Positions 49,915 through 60,012 are shown, counted from the stretch's first letter. The stretch: 64,000 nt of DNA from Rhynchonema sp. JSB1_4 (GCA_030248065.1 JASAMV010007654.1:19103-83102), one strand, 5' to 3'. Program-made: numbers and translations. The notes: generated by a model from the sequence alone, not told the origin.

Positions 49915-50797
49915 TAATATATTTATTTGACTGAGGATAGTCAACCTCCGGGACTTGTCCGGGTATTGGGCTTATCGCGTTGTGGACCTCTGGAACAGGC
50001 TCCCAGAGGACGTCGTCTCCGCTGCCTCAATTGCGGCCTTTAAATCTAAACTAAACTCACGTGGTCGAGACGTAGTTTCTCGCCATATTTCAACAAAATT
50101 CTCAGCCGTCGTTGACTGACCTCCTCAGTCACTGAGTTGCTGCTTTCAGGCAGTGGTGTAGCTACCCAGGCGGGGCGGCAACCTACTGTACCACCCAAAA
50201 TGCGGGGCGGCAACCTACCTACTGTACCAGCCGAGCTAGGGGAGGGGTCGTACCACTTGGGGGGGGGGTCATCTGGAAACCGAAATTTTTTATGTCTAAA
50301 TACTGAAGAAAATTAGGGCTAAAACACTAATTTCGCGCGCAGCGCGCGATTTTTCGCCTATTTGCAGACAAATATGCTAATTTTATGCAATTTTAAGCCA
50401 AAAATGAATGTTTTGGGTGTAAAGTTAGGTGGGGCGGCAACCTACCTACTGTACCAGGGGAGGGGCGGCAACCTACCTACTGTACCAGGCGAGGGGCGGC
50501 AACCTACCTACTGTACCTAGGGGGGGACCCCCCCCCCACCCCCCCCTGCTACACCATTGCTTTCAGGTAATCGTCAATTTTTGTTATCGCCTGTTGTCAT
50601 CTCGTGTGCGCCATTTATCACTGATTTTTCGGGACGCCTGTCGTTGCTGTTTTTGGTTGGTTTAAAATTTCTCTGGTACGTTTTGTCGTTTGTTCATTCA
50701 TGATTATCATTATGTTACGTACACTCGTTTATTTTTCAGGTGTTTTCCGGATCTCGTTGTAGGTCTTTGCGTGAGCTTGCAAATAAAATTTGAATTT
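49915..50797 (+). mobile_element. LINE 3' end (reverse transcriptase ORF terminus), interrupted
   Basis: Codons 49,976-50,119 read RVVDLWNRLPEDVVSAASIA then AFKSKLNS and stop, the common C-terminal signature of non-LTR retrotransposon ORF2 proteins (CR1/Jockey-like families). The 3' tail continues to AATAAAATTTGAATTTGAAA near 50,780-50,797 after a family F element inserted at 50,151. Only the last 48 residues plus 3' UTR remain, a typical 5'-truncated copy. Confidence 0.8.
50151..50559. mobile_element. hAT-like element (family F) inserted in LINE tail
   Basis: Ends CAGTGGTGTAGC and, reversed, CAATGGTGTAGC; the 8-bp target duplication CTTTCAGG lies at 50,143-50,150 and 50,560-50,567. The 409-bp body has five GGCGGCAACCTACCTACTGT-type units, G and C runs, and the GCGCGCAGCGCGCGATTTTT core. 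It is the same family as the body of the surrounding element at 48,949, in the opposite orientation. No coding frame. Confidence 0.85.
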
Positions 50798-50869
50798 GAA
50801 AAACCTCGAAAGACGGCATTATAGCAGAAAGCAGAGAGAGACCGTTTTTTCTCAATTTCAGTTTCAGTT

Positions 50870-51122
50870 ACCGTATTCCCTAAAATACAAGGGGGGCTTG
50901 TATTTTTTCACTGACCCCATTTAGTGGGGCTGTATTTTGGGGGGGGGGCTCTATTTTTGGGGGGGTTGTATTTTTTCACTGCCCAAAATTTCTAAAAATT
51001 GTCCCAAAAATACCCCTAAAATGACTTTGTGTGCGTGTTTTTGTGGCCATAATTGGGTGTTTTTTCGGTATAAATCTGCAGTAAGACTTTTATATACCGT
51101 ATTGTCGGAAATAGAATACCAG
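50870..51122. repeat. Family E G-rich repeat, second copy
   Basis: Begins TACCGTATTCCCTAAAATAC, followed by the same CTGTATTTTTTCACTGACCC and GGGGGGGGCTCTATTTTTGG units as the copy at 49,292. TATACCGTATTGTCGG near 51,094 could be a decayed opposite end. Confidence 0.6.
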
Positions 51123-51155
51123 GCTGGGTAGCTACACCACACCACTGTTCAATCC

Positions 51156-51471
51156 CACAGAGTTCGTTTTTTTAGCGCACTCGATCACGATCTCTGCAAT
51201 TGCGATGTGGAGGGAAACTGCCTCATTGGTTTTTTGGGTGACCCTCAAGTCGGTATGCCCTCAAGTCCAATCCAGCCGTCAAATCAATGGTATCAGCCTC
51301 CAGCTCATCAAACTCTGCTCTGATTGGAACTGGGTCAACTGTTTTGCTGGGAACCCCATGGACTGTTTGGTGAGCGAACGGCTTCGCTGCACCGAAATCA
51401 AAAAACGATTTAGCATAGCACGGGACAACTGCACGTGCGTGATTGCATACACCGAAGTCGATGGCCTATGA
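51156..51471 (+). pseudogene. Unresolved Cys-rich coding-like stretch beside hAT insertion
   Basis: One frame reads ALDHDLCNCDVEGNCLIGFL and continues to a stop near 51,326. Another frame is open to 51,471 and reads DWNWVNCFAGNPMDCLVSER then RCTEIKK...DNCTCVIAYTEVDGL. Both look protein-like but not in register, as in a gene with a missed intron or a frameshift. Removing the 2.2-kb element and one TTCAATCC copy extends the second frame upstream through EFDLPFNPTEF, so the element may have split an exon. No family recognised. Confidence 0.3.
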
Positions 51472-51525
51472 CGTTCCCTCGACCAGCAACAACCACTGTT
51501 ATTCATGCTCAAAACATGTTAGCCT

Positions 51526-51640
51526 CATTGCACTAGCGGATACAGGGGGGCCACAGGGGCCTAGCCCAGTGCTGTGGCTACTTTTGCGGGGCGGGTAGGG
51601 GGGTAGTGTACCAGGGCGGGGCGGGTAGGGTACCATTGGG
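51526..51640. repeat. Family G end fragment
   Basis: CACTAGCGGATACAGGGGGG at 51,532-51,551 is followed by CACAGGGGCCTAGCCC, close to the left end of the element at 10,431. GGGCGGGTAGGGTACCATTG-type G-rich sequence follows. The right end was not located. Confidence 0.4.
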
Positions 51641-51988
51641 GGGACCCAATACCTGGTCATGGCGGGTGTTCCATTGTTCTGGTTGCCAGGCAAAATTTGA
51701 TCACTTGACATGGGACTTGACAAATAAAGGACTAGCCGCATCGCGTTTTCTGATTTTTGTTATGTCACAGTATATGTATGGCGGTGTGCCTTTGAGACTC
51801 AGGCAGCAGCAGTGCATTTGCTACACAACACTCTTCGCTGCTTTCGCTGCACAATTGTTTTGGCTTGCAACAGCAACGGGATAACAATCACTTTTCCCAT
51901 GCTATTGGGTTTTTACAGCCACCGGCAGTTTATGATTTGGCGACGAGAACAGTTGTTATAGATATCAGCGCTCGTAATCTGTGGCAAC

Positions 51989-54332
51989 ATGTTTTTAATT
52001 CATACGCTGTTGTCAATCGAGCGACGTTACAAGCGGGTGGCAACGGCCCTGATTGTGACCTTTACCTTCGCTGTCATTAACGGCGCTACTGTGCACCCAG
52101 GTCAGTTATATTGTACATTGGTCGGAATTAACGAACCGAACCACAAGTTGGTGGGCAAATTTTTCTTTGCACCCCGAATCTGCGATCTGCAGATAATCTA
52201 ATGGCCCGCATCAGTAGCGGATCCATCTTTCGGCCAAGGGGGGGCAAGTCTCAAAAGTCATTTTTATCTAGTGCATGTTTGATTTTTCAAAAATCGTTTT
52301 TATCCAGTGCTTTTTTTTAATTGGGCGATCAACTAGCACCATGCTGTATATGAACATGCGCGCGTAGCGCACGAAATTTTTGCACTTTCTGCACACGCGA
52401 CGGCCAAACTTTTTGCGCAAACGATTTTTGAACTTTTGAAGTTATTAGATTATTTGAGTGAAAATTCTACGATTCAGGGGTAAGTATATAAACGCACCTG
52501 CCCTGATTGGTTCAAACCATCGGCTATTTTTGTCTTATGTCTCTGTGCTGCAGGTGTGCTGCAGGCCGCATGTGCCGCATACACTACCCATCCAAGCGCA
52601 TACGTTGGTCGTTCGTGTTTTGTGCGTGTCGAAGTTGGCCAGGACCACGCCACTGCCGTGAGCACGTGTCAAGGGCTCAGTCGGGCTGCCGGCATCGATC
52701 ACGGCCGGTTAGCCCACATCGCACAGAAACGGCCGCTCATGGAACGATTGGCCCAAAAGGTGCTTTCGCAGCGCGTCTTCACCTTCAATTCTTCTTCTGA
52801 TAAATGTAATATAGTTGCACATCAACAGAAAACCTATCGTAAATGGCCATACAAGCAAGCCACTATAATCAAAGGTCAACCTCGACCCCTTGCATATTTA
52901 TGATGCTTTAGAGCGATAAAAATTTGTTATTCACCATTTTTATGTCTTTGCAGCTTGACACTGTAATTCTGTGATACATCATCTGAAACACGCCATATAG
53001 CATTTGAATCTTCTTATTTTTGATCAGCTATAGCCGCAAGCTCCGTTTCTTTGCTTCACCATGTGGCCCCGAAGTCAGACAGCTTTGCCTGAATTCGTGC
53101 GACCTGATAAGACTTGCAATACCGCGTGTAATTACGAACGTTTCGTACTATCTTTGGCATGCAGCTTCCCGTTCCGCCTGGTGGAGTGTACCCCGCGTGG
53201 ATCAGCGCAAAACAAGTGGTCGGCAGCGTGGAGCCAATGGGCATTTGGCAACTCTGCTTTGACGCGGCTCAGACCGATTGCATTCAGGTATAAGACGCTG
53301 AATTTCGTGTTCGTGTGCATAAGGGGTTTCCGTGTGTACAGATAAAGAATGTAAAAAGTCAAAAGGGCACAAACATCGTGGGCCCACAAGACCATTTTAG
53401 TAATTTTTTTAAAGCTGCCGGGCGAGCTACTTCCGTGGGCCACGTGGCGAGGCAGCACATCGCCGTTGGAACCAGACAATGGCTTCGGTGGTCAGCATGT
53501 TTTGTACGTAAATTTGGCACATCCAAGTCAGACGGAAGGACTCGGCGACTGGGATGAGACTGCTACGACTATTTTTGCGCTGTGCGAATTTGGTTGGTTG
53601 TGTTGTTGGAAGCGGATTGGAAGAAATACGGTAAGATTGGATTGGGCGAGCCTGCCAAAAATACGATTAGTTTTAAAGAAATTCCTTCTCATGGCAGGTC
53701 CGGTCCAATCTGATCACTAAATTTACAGCGCTCAAAAAGTTGCCCCTTCCGAAACCCATTAGCTGTTCGTGGACAATGCACAACATTGCAGAGGACACAA
53801 CCCCACAAGCAGGCTATCAGCTGGTAGCTGAAGGTTTTAAGGCACCAGTCAGTGCCCAGCTACCCATCACTGTGGGACCGACATCAAAGTTTTACTGTGC
53901 CGAACAATGTTTGGCGAAGAAGAAGCAAGGATGCGTCAGCTTCGCGCACCATTCCAATTCAAGTAAGATCAACCAACGACCAGGCTGAGTTGTCAATCCA
54001 AAAACTTATGCGCTTTTCGTCCGTACAGTTTGTGCTTTTTTGCTGGCACTAAGGTAAGGTACATGCAGGCCCAGGTTCAGGTGGAGGATGGCATCAAAAT
54101 ATTTTTGCGCACCGCTGTGAAGCAGGAAAACGTTGATGCCAATAGTGGTCAAACTCCACCCCCCCTGACCAACTCCCTGATGCCGGCAACGAGCATATCG
54201 ACCTTTGTCACCGGTACCCGTTTCACAGACGGCTGTGTGCTCCAGTACATCATGTACACGAACTACGCAGCGCACGATATTGTGCAACCGCTGGTGGCCG
54301 CCGGATGGAATTGGTATGAGGAGATGTACTAG
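51989..54332 (+). CDS. Secreted C-type-lectin-like protein with Cys-rich C-terminal region
   Basis: Exons 51989-52100, 52554-52759, 53165-53287, 53415-53592 and 53729-53962 join in phase; a last exon near 54,029-54,332 completes roughly 385 aa. The N-terminus has a hydrophobic segment (ATALIVTFTFAVI, residues about 18-30) acting as signal peptide or anchor. A C-type-lectin-like domain follows: AYVGRSCFVRV, TAVSTCQGLSRAAGIDHGRL, WISAKQ, WATWRGSTSPLEPDNGFGG, LGDWDETATTIFALCEF. The usual calcium-site EPN/QPD and WND words are altered, so sugar binding is doubtful. Next comes YCAEQCLAKKKQGCVSFAHH, reminiscent of PAN/apple domains. The final exon ends GWNWYEEMY. The last splice is out of register by one base with the best acceptor (CCGTACAG), an unresolved point. 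Likely extracellular. Confidence 0.65.
52209..52330. repeat. Family G copy in intron 1 of the lectin-like gene
   Basis: CAGTAGCGGATCCATCTTTC then CCAAGGGGGGGCAAGTCTCA matches the reversed right end of the 10.4-kb element, including the downstream AAAGTCATTTTTATC. A second imperfect AATCGTTTTTATCCAGTGCT unit follows. The opposite end was not found. Confidence 0.5.
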
Positions 54333-54826
54333 GAAATTAAGCGAGTTTGTACACAATATGATGTAAATATACATATATTTAGTACTTCGGTTCAAAGTTC
54401 AACCGGTCAAAGGTGAGCTCAGAACAAAACCACAATGCCATAAAAAGGGAATCCGTCTGAGCAAGGCGAATTTATGACACTTTACATCAATTATATTCGC
54501 TTGTCGCAAAAATTGTTTTTCTTACCGCATCCTTGTGCAATTAAATTTTTTACGCAAACATGTGATCTCGTGAAAAGTTTATGCAATAAAGTAATAGCTT
54601 TAAGTGCAATAAACAGTGCAATAGCTTCTTTTTGTACAAAAAATGCCCTTCATATGTACAACTCACAATTCATTGACAATGTGGAAAGCCAGGGCCTGTA
54701 TTATGGGTGACTGCGATCCCTGTTTCGAGAACAGAATTTTATGTGACAGCGTATGGACAAACGTGTATCACATTATTGTCTCACATCAATTTCTTTTATG
54801 CCGTGTATTCTTCGTCCGACGAACAT
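54333..54826. other. Short intergenic between convergent genes
   Basis: Holds the 3' flank of the lectin-like gene and of the hydroxylase gene. AATAAA at 54,586 and 54,609 (TGCAATAAA words) on the plus strand could serve polyadenylation of the lectin-like gene, 250-280 bp past its stop. Confidence 0.4.
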
Positions 54827-56873
54827 TTATTTGCGCTCCTTTGCATCGTCGGGTACGATTTCGCGCGCCGGTTTGAGCGACAAAAGCAGAAAATGTCGCT
54901 GGAACTCTTTCGACTCACGCCAAAGTGTGTCGGTACCATGCAGCCGGTCGAGTACACCCAGCACACCATAGTTTTGGTTGAACCTGGAATATTGGCTAAT
55001 TCTATTGTGGTCGACGCATCTGGCGCATGTTTCGTGCTGGATCGGACACGCACTTTTGATGGTGAAAGTCGTGTGATTCGGGCGAGACCATCAATGGGAA
55101 ATGGTAGCCGGCGTGCGTGAATGTGGTCGACAGCAGAGCGAGCACGTACCTGTTCAAATTCAGTACACTTGAACACACTGATGAAACATCACACACAAAT
55201 AAACGGGTGCTCACCACAACCAAGCAGTGCTGATGTGACTGCCGCACAACAAGGGGCCGAGCAGCGCGGGCATCAGGTTCGACAAGGCATGCTCGATCGG
55301 ATGCGCGTACAGACTGATTATGCCTGAATTTGCAAGGCAAGGTTTATTTGTTGTGATCGCAGCGCTGGCGAAAACTAGTATAGTCCATCCATCAGCTCAT
55401 GACACTTTTTGTCAGCTGAAAAGCTTGACATGATCCAGTGCTGTTCCGGTTCCGGTTGGCTTACGAAAAAGAAAAGAAAGAGAAATCGGTTTTTATTTTA
55501 TTTTTTTGTGCGCCGTTTTCTCTGACATTGCCTTGCGGAGGAACAATTTTTCACAACGGAACCTGAACCTCCCAAGCATAAGTGCCATGAGCTGATGGAT
55601 AAACTATACAAGTATGCACGCGGCGATTACCGATTGGTGCCGTCCACTCGTGATGAATCTTGTGAACGTGCTTGTAGAGCAGCCGATGGTGTGCAATTCT
55701 GCAACGTTGTGCTATACGATCTGAAAATTCAACTACTGCACAAAATGATGTTTCACTGTCACATACCTGTGTGTGTAATAGAACGCAATCTCCTCAACGA
55801 GCACGAACACGAACAGTTCAAGCAGCACACGTGTGAATGTGGGCAGGTGACGACCGAAGTCGCAACCCCTCCACAAGGATAGGTGATAGAAGAACAGGGC
55901 CACCGGATAGGCGACCACAACCTGGTTGAACACGACTCGGCACACTGCTCGCGCCAGACGGCCGGCATCCAGCTGAAATCACGCGTAGCTGAGAAATGTG
56001 GCAATGGCACTTGATGATCGGTCAGGTCGGCTTCGGCCTTCCTAACACTTTGCATTGAACATGTTTCAAGATTTACTGACTCCACTAATTTCGACCCATT
56101 TTATCTTGGGTTTGCGGCACCTACTTTATTTTAAGCTGGTCAAAATTAGTGGCATCAGGGCCCGCATCAAACCGACCACCAAGCTTGATTTCCCCAATAT
56201 GCAAGTGTCTTCGATTTTCGATTCTTACATGTTCAGCGGGTTGCACTTTGTACTTGTAAAGCGGCTGCCATTCAGACAGGTCGAGCACAATCAGTCCAAT
56301 GTTAAACAGCCAATAAATCGATATCGTAATGATGCCAGTGCCTGAAACATCATCACCAGAGTTGTGTTTCTGGGACGACAAAATCGAACAGAGCAAATCG
56401 TACCGATAATGGCCATGTCGTGAGCATCGCCATTGAAATAATCGAAGACGATCTCCCATTGCGCCTGCCAGAAACTGCCCGACAGACCCCAGGCTTTCTG
56501 TGCGTGCCTGCGGTGCGAAATTGAATCCTTTCACGGAAGAAGCACGAATAACACATCTTTCTCAAAGTTACTACCGGTCCACAAACTGCAAAATTTAACC
56601 GATTGGAAAAGCAAGCCTGTGCAAACCGCCCTTCCAAACGAAAGCAAAAAAATCAGAATCTACGATTTTGTACTTGGGCGACACAACCAGGGCGCACATG
56701 TGAATGTCAGCCCGGTGGACCTACCAAGTGAGCGTGTTCCTGAACGCCACCAACAGCACAGCAGCGGTGCCGAGTACGAAGGCGCCGATGCCAATTGCTT
56801 CGATGAATCGACGTCGTTTCGATTGATGGATAACTGGCGTTGGTGGATGGTGCTGGTCGGTGAATTGGCTCAT
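54827..56873 (-). CDS. FAXDC2: Fatty acid hydroxylase domain protein, FAXDC2-type
   Basis: Eight exons in transcription order: 56873-56725, 56507-56404, 56341-56229, 55972-55767, 55698-55631, 55323-55215, 55149-55054, 54983-54827; phases agree throughout; 333 aa, as in vertebrate FAXDC2. A di-iron membrane enzyme of the sterol desaturase/fatty acid hydroxylase superfamily, acting in the ER. Hydrophobic helices lie near residues 30-47 (GIGAFVLGTAAVLLVAF), 86-105 (IITISIYWLFNIGLIVL) and 140-185. Histidine boxes: THRIAHH, HKIHHEW, then HAGYH and SHDFHHQ; all four clusters are intact. Also conserved are EEIAFYYTHR, WTAPIG, YAHPIEH, GTDTLW. The substrate is not known from sequence; sterol precursors or sphingoid/fatty chains are candidates. 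Intron 5 carries a family B MITE. The TGATGTTTCA motif occurs in introns 2, 4 and 6 and just before the start. Confidence 0.92.
55379..55608. mobile_element. Family B MITE, copy 2
   Basis: TATAGTCCATCCATCAGCTC at the left and GCTGATGGATAAACTATA at the right, the whole body matching 13,721-13,949 in reverse. It sits in intron 5 of the FAXDC2-type gene, about 23 bp from the exon 5 donor, without disturbing the splice sites. TA-flanked. Confidence 0.85.
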
Positions 56874-56899
56874 GATGATGTTTCACAACTGATTTTAGC

Positions 56900-58261
56900 A
56901 CAAAATGTGGGTGGAATATTTTTTTAGTGTTCCTGCTGAAAAACAAGCGCGCGAGCAGTCGCCATGAAAACACAAAAGCATGTAAACGTGAACAGGTTCT
57001 AGCTATTTTCGAATGACGCGTATTGATTTTTTCAATCTCTGAACCTAACGTACGTGCATGGGTTGCCATGCATAACAAGCCAGTATGAAAACGATGTGCT
57101 GCATAAACTGAAGAATAATGTTTTTTTAATTTCTTTCACATCTCTAATTTCAGCGCGAAGCACCCAATTTCCTGTAAACAAACCAGACACCTCTTTACTA
57201 AAATTTTTGAAAAAAGGACATCTGTTTGAGCTCAAAACTGCTCCAAACAAAGTGAACGTGACAATTTGTTGGCATGTGACGGACAGCCACGTGACGCGTC
57301 ACAACAAATACGGACTTTGTTATCAGAATATAAAATACATACATACTAAAGTAATATTCGCATGAAGTTTTACGGGCACCGTCAGTGCGATACAACCCAG
57401 TTGCGCTCAGTGTTTTGCTCCCTTGCTTGGGCGCAGCAAAACATCAGGTAACTTCCTTGTCCCTGAATGAAGGTAAATAAATAACGTAATAAAATTGAAA
57501 AAAATGAGGGCATTTGATAACACCAGACTGCAGACACATTGATAAAGTGTTGGCGACAGGTGGACCTTGGACAGCACTGAAGTCAGAGGAAATGATGGTA
57601 AGATACAAATGGTTTTTTGTGATAATATGCAATACATTACCTTCTTGTGCTGCTTTGCGAAACATTCACTAACGCTGACGAAAAAAGAGATTCATGTACA
57701 AGCATGTGTTGCATGAGTGCATCTTCTGTTCATTTGATTATGAGCGGTTCAGCCACGCGTGCTCTATTTGTTTTCTTCCAATCAAGTCCACAAGCAAGAC
57801 ATATATGTACGTACATAATCAGGGTGCATCAGTTGTGATTTGACGACAAGATGCGACGACATGATTTGACGACATAATCAGTGCTGTGCTCCACATTGTA
57901 GCTTTGTGTACTTAGTCTTGAATTTACGGATCCGAAAACTTGATTTCTTTGGCGCTTGCTCTTGCATTTTGTATAAATGACACTAATGTAGCGAAACTAT
58001 ACAATATAGCTAGTGTATGAAGGAAAGTAATTTTATGCCCAAAGTGAAATACAAGTAACGCACAATGTGAAACTGCAAAGCATGAATCTCACATGCGCAA
58101 ACCACAATACTTATGAACAGAAAGCAGACTAAAATGCTTCCCTTCCATAGTCTTTGTTTCACGAAACTGAAGGAACGCCTTCAGCAGGTTTGCCAGCTGC
58201 TGATGTTCCAACTTGTTTATTGTACGCAGCCGCCGTACGATCTAAATTGTGTATGCGATGC
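56900..58261. other. Intergenic, no gene supported
   Basis: Upstream flank of the FAXDC2-type gene on the left. AT-rich with short frames only. TTTGACGACA repeats three times near 57,838-57,880. I find no linked exons. Confidence 0.45.
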
Positions 58262-58284
58262 AGCGTCGCTGAAATACGTAGTAT

Positions 58285-58704
58285 TTATAAAATAATATGA
58301 TAATGATAATATAATAATATAAATAATATGATGATAATATCATAATATAAACTTGATTTTGTTGAAAATGTGAAAAAAATTAATATAAATGAATTAGAGA
58401 CGAGACGTGTTGAGGACCAACCGACAATATCGTTCATGACCACCGTGCTTTGTTGCGTGCGTCGGGCACGATGCCGCTGGTACACGCACAGCACACCCAA
58501 CACCATTGTGCACAGCAGACATGCACTGCAATTACATACATTGTCTGATGTTTCACAATAACCCCAGATAACCAACCCAATAGTGAGCAGTGCCGCTCCA
58601 GCCAGTATACGTCTGGTGCGTCGATGTTGACACAGATACATGGTCACACCGTCATTGTGTTGGTGGTAACTGCCGTGTTGCTGTTTGTGCTGCTCGGGGC
58701 TCAT
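58285..58704 (-). CDS. Small membrane protein, palindrome copy 1
   Basis: Open from ATG at 58,704 (MSPEQHKQQHGSYHQHNDG). A His/Gln-rich N-terminus is followed by a hydrophobic helix (ILAGAALLTIGLVIWGY, residues about 33-49), a Cys-rich link (CETSDNVCNCSACLLC), a second helix (CTMVLGVLCVY) and a basic stretch QRHRARRTQQ. The C-terminal region after SNSF runs into AT-rich DNA, so the true end is uncertain; a stop occurs at 58,285. 139 aa as read. Its mirror copy at 63,559 differs at only a few residues (Lys7/Glu, Arg31/Gly, Thr/Ala), so the frame seems maintained. No family recognised. Confidence 0.55.
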   Translation of the reverse strand: MSPEQHKQQHGSYHQHNDGVTMYLCQHRRTRRILAGAALLTIGLVIWGYCETSDNVCNCSACLLCTMVLGVLCVYQRHRARRTQQSTVVMNDIVGWSSTRLVSNSFILIFFTFSTKSSLYYDIIIILFILLYYHYHIIL

Positions 58705-58727
58705 GTCTGATACAAATCACCATAAGC

Positions 58728-58970
58728 GATATCAAACTTGGTGATCGGATCGGTATTGACTTGGGCACGTGATTTTTTTTAATCAAGAGTTTTACTTAGC
58801 CCCACCAATTTTGACCACCGCAAAAGTTGTTTCCCGACCTAAAACGAGCAACCTTTCAGCTGCTCGAAATTGGTGCTATCTACATAGATCAGTAAATTCC
58901 TTATGCAAAAATCACACGTGAGCAAGGCAAGTCCGATTTGAACCGATCCGATAACCAAGATTGATATTGA
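58728..58970. mobile_element. Family D element inside outer palindrome arm
   Basis: Left end GATATCAAACTTGGTGATCG, then GATCGGTATTGACTTGGGCACGTGATTTTT; right end, reversed, CAATATCAATCTTGGTTATC then GGATCGGTTC...CACGTGTGATTTTTG. About 60 bp of degenerate terminal inverted repeat around a 120-bp centre. Mirrored at 63,295-63,540. Single ends lie at 1-28, 3939 and 38,974. Confidence 0.6.
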
Positions 58971-58994
58971 CCAATGTCAAGTCAACTCAAACTA

Positions 58995-59386
58995 TGGGTG
59001 ATATTTTCGAAACGGTGTAAAGGTCAGTTGGGTGTAAAGGTCAGTGGAAAGCTCGGTCGACAGCTCGGTCGGCGTAGCTCGGTGTAAACATGAAACATTG
59101 CCTGCTATTAACGTGAAATGTTTCAAGTTTACACTGAGGTCTATCACACTGAGCTGTCGACCGAGCTTTTCACCGACCTTTACACCCAACTGACCTTTAC
59201 ACCGTTTCGAAAATATCACCCTCAGTGTGATAGACCTCGGTGTAAACTTGAAACATTCCACATTAATAACAGGCAATGTTTCACGTTTACACCGAGCTAC
59301 GCCAACCGAGCTTTCGACCGAGCTTTACACCGACCCTTAGGCCCAACTGACCTTTACACCGTTTCGAAAATTCCACCCTATGTCAT
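58995..59386. mobile_element. Family C element, copy 2, with internal duplication
   Basis: GGGTGATATTTTCGAAACGG at the left, CCGTTTCGAAAATTCCACCC at the right; TAT on both sides fits a 3-bp target duplication. An internal right end (CCGTTTCGAAAATATCACCC at 59,202-59,221) shows that the right half is present twice. Units GTGTAAAGGTCAGTTGGGTG and GAGCTTTCGACCGAGC recur. Each half carries CAATGTTTCACG or AAATGTTTCAAG, variants of the dispersed motif. Confidence 0.75.
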
Positions 59387-59706
59387 GCTCTAAGTTTCTC
59401 GTTCCAAACAAGAAACCTGCGTACATGCATACTGAGCTATAATCTAAGCTGTCTCACCCACCACGCAAATCAGCTTTGTCCATCAACTCTGTCAGCAGTG
59501 CCTGCGTGCTGTTGTCTGTTTGCTCGGCGCTGTTCGGTTCGTTGAATCTGCAATGCGTGCGCGTATCCGGAGTTCAACGGGTCCATGGGTCCGGATTTGG
59601 TTTAAAACTTTGACGTGTCATTGTATCAAAATGCTTCTTCGTAGTACACATCACTGTGACGCAGCGACCGACCAGTTGTGCACTGGCTGTACAGCACGTA
59701 TTCGCA

Positions 59707-60012
59707 TTATGCAAATGCACTCCCTAACCGATCATCAGACCACAGATTCCGATGACGGGTCTGTTCTCTCCACAATTGAGCCCTTTCTTGTTGTAACAAG
59801 CGCATTTGGTGTTCAACACGCGCATCCAACCGATAGGCGCGACATCGCAGCTGTAATTGCTCGGCCATCAAATGGTGTAGAGCCCAAAGGGATTGGATGG
59901 ACCGCCAACCTACCCCCAGCCACCGTGAGTACAACAACACCGTACCCATCAGTAATACCGTGATCATCAACGCGCCGATGAAACATCGCCAGTTGGATTT
60001 GAGACTGATCAT
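59707..60012 (-). CDS. Single-helix membrane protein between palindrome arms
   Basis: ATG at 60,012, four codons after an acceptor-like AATTTCAG, which suits a spliced-leader or 5'-UTR splice site. 101 aa: MISLKSNWRC, one hydrophobic helix (FIGALMITVLLMGTVLLYS, residues about 11-29), then a long charged, Gln/Arg/Leu-rich helix-like tail (LMAEQLQLRCRAYRLDARVE, HQMRLLQQERAQLWREQ) likely to form a coiled coil, ending at a stop at 59,707. The layout is a type II or tail-exposed single-pass protein. It lies inside the composite palindrome but outside the mirrored arms, and the corresponding stretch on the other side (62.43-62.99 kb) lacks it. Not recognised. Confidence 0.5.
   Translation of the reverse strand: MISLKSNWRCFIGALMITVLLMGTVLLYSRWLGVGWRSIQSLWALHHLMAEQLQLRCRAYRLDARVEHQMRLLQQERAQLWREQTRHRNLWSDDRLGSAFA

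Larger units (their letters stand above)
48949..51147. mobile_element. hAT-like element (family F) swollen by nested insertions
   Basis: TTCAATCC flanks both ends (48,941-48,948 and 51,148-51,155), an 8-bp target duplication as expected for hAT. Left end CACTGGTGTAGC; right end reversed CAGTGGTGTGGTGTAGC. The left 340 bp is a family F body with several copies of GGTACAGTAGGTAGGTTGCC and a GCGCGCTGCGCGCGA core, broken near 49,292 by other repeats, which resume as GGCTGGGTAGCTACACCAC near 51,123. Inside lie a LINE 3' end and a second family F element. No transposase, so non-autonomous. Confidence 0.75.
58262..58993 (+). repeat. Left outer arm of the 58-64 kb composite palindrome
   Basis: CGTCGCTGAAATACGTAGTA at 58,264 reappears reversed at the window end (CAGCGACG at 63,993-64,000), and the match runs to about 58,993 versus 63,272. 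It includes an AT-rich tract (ATAATATGATAATG words), a small membrane protein gene and a family D element. Identity is high, with few substitutions; one arm has a few extra bases near 63,490. The right arm reaches the window edge. Confidence 0.85.

Noticed and set aside
54707..55120. 137-codon plus-strand frame
   Set aside because: It is the antisense shadow of FAXDC2 exons 7 and 8, whose minus-strand reading matches the family in full.
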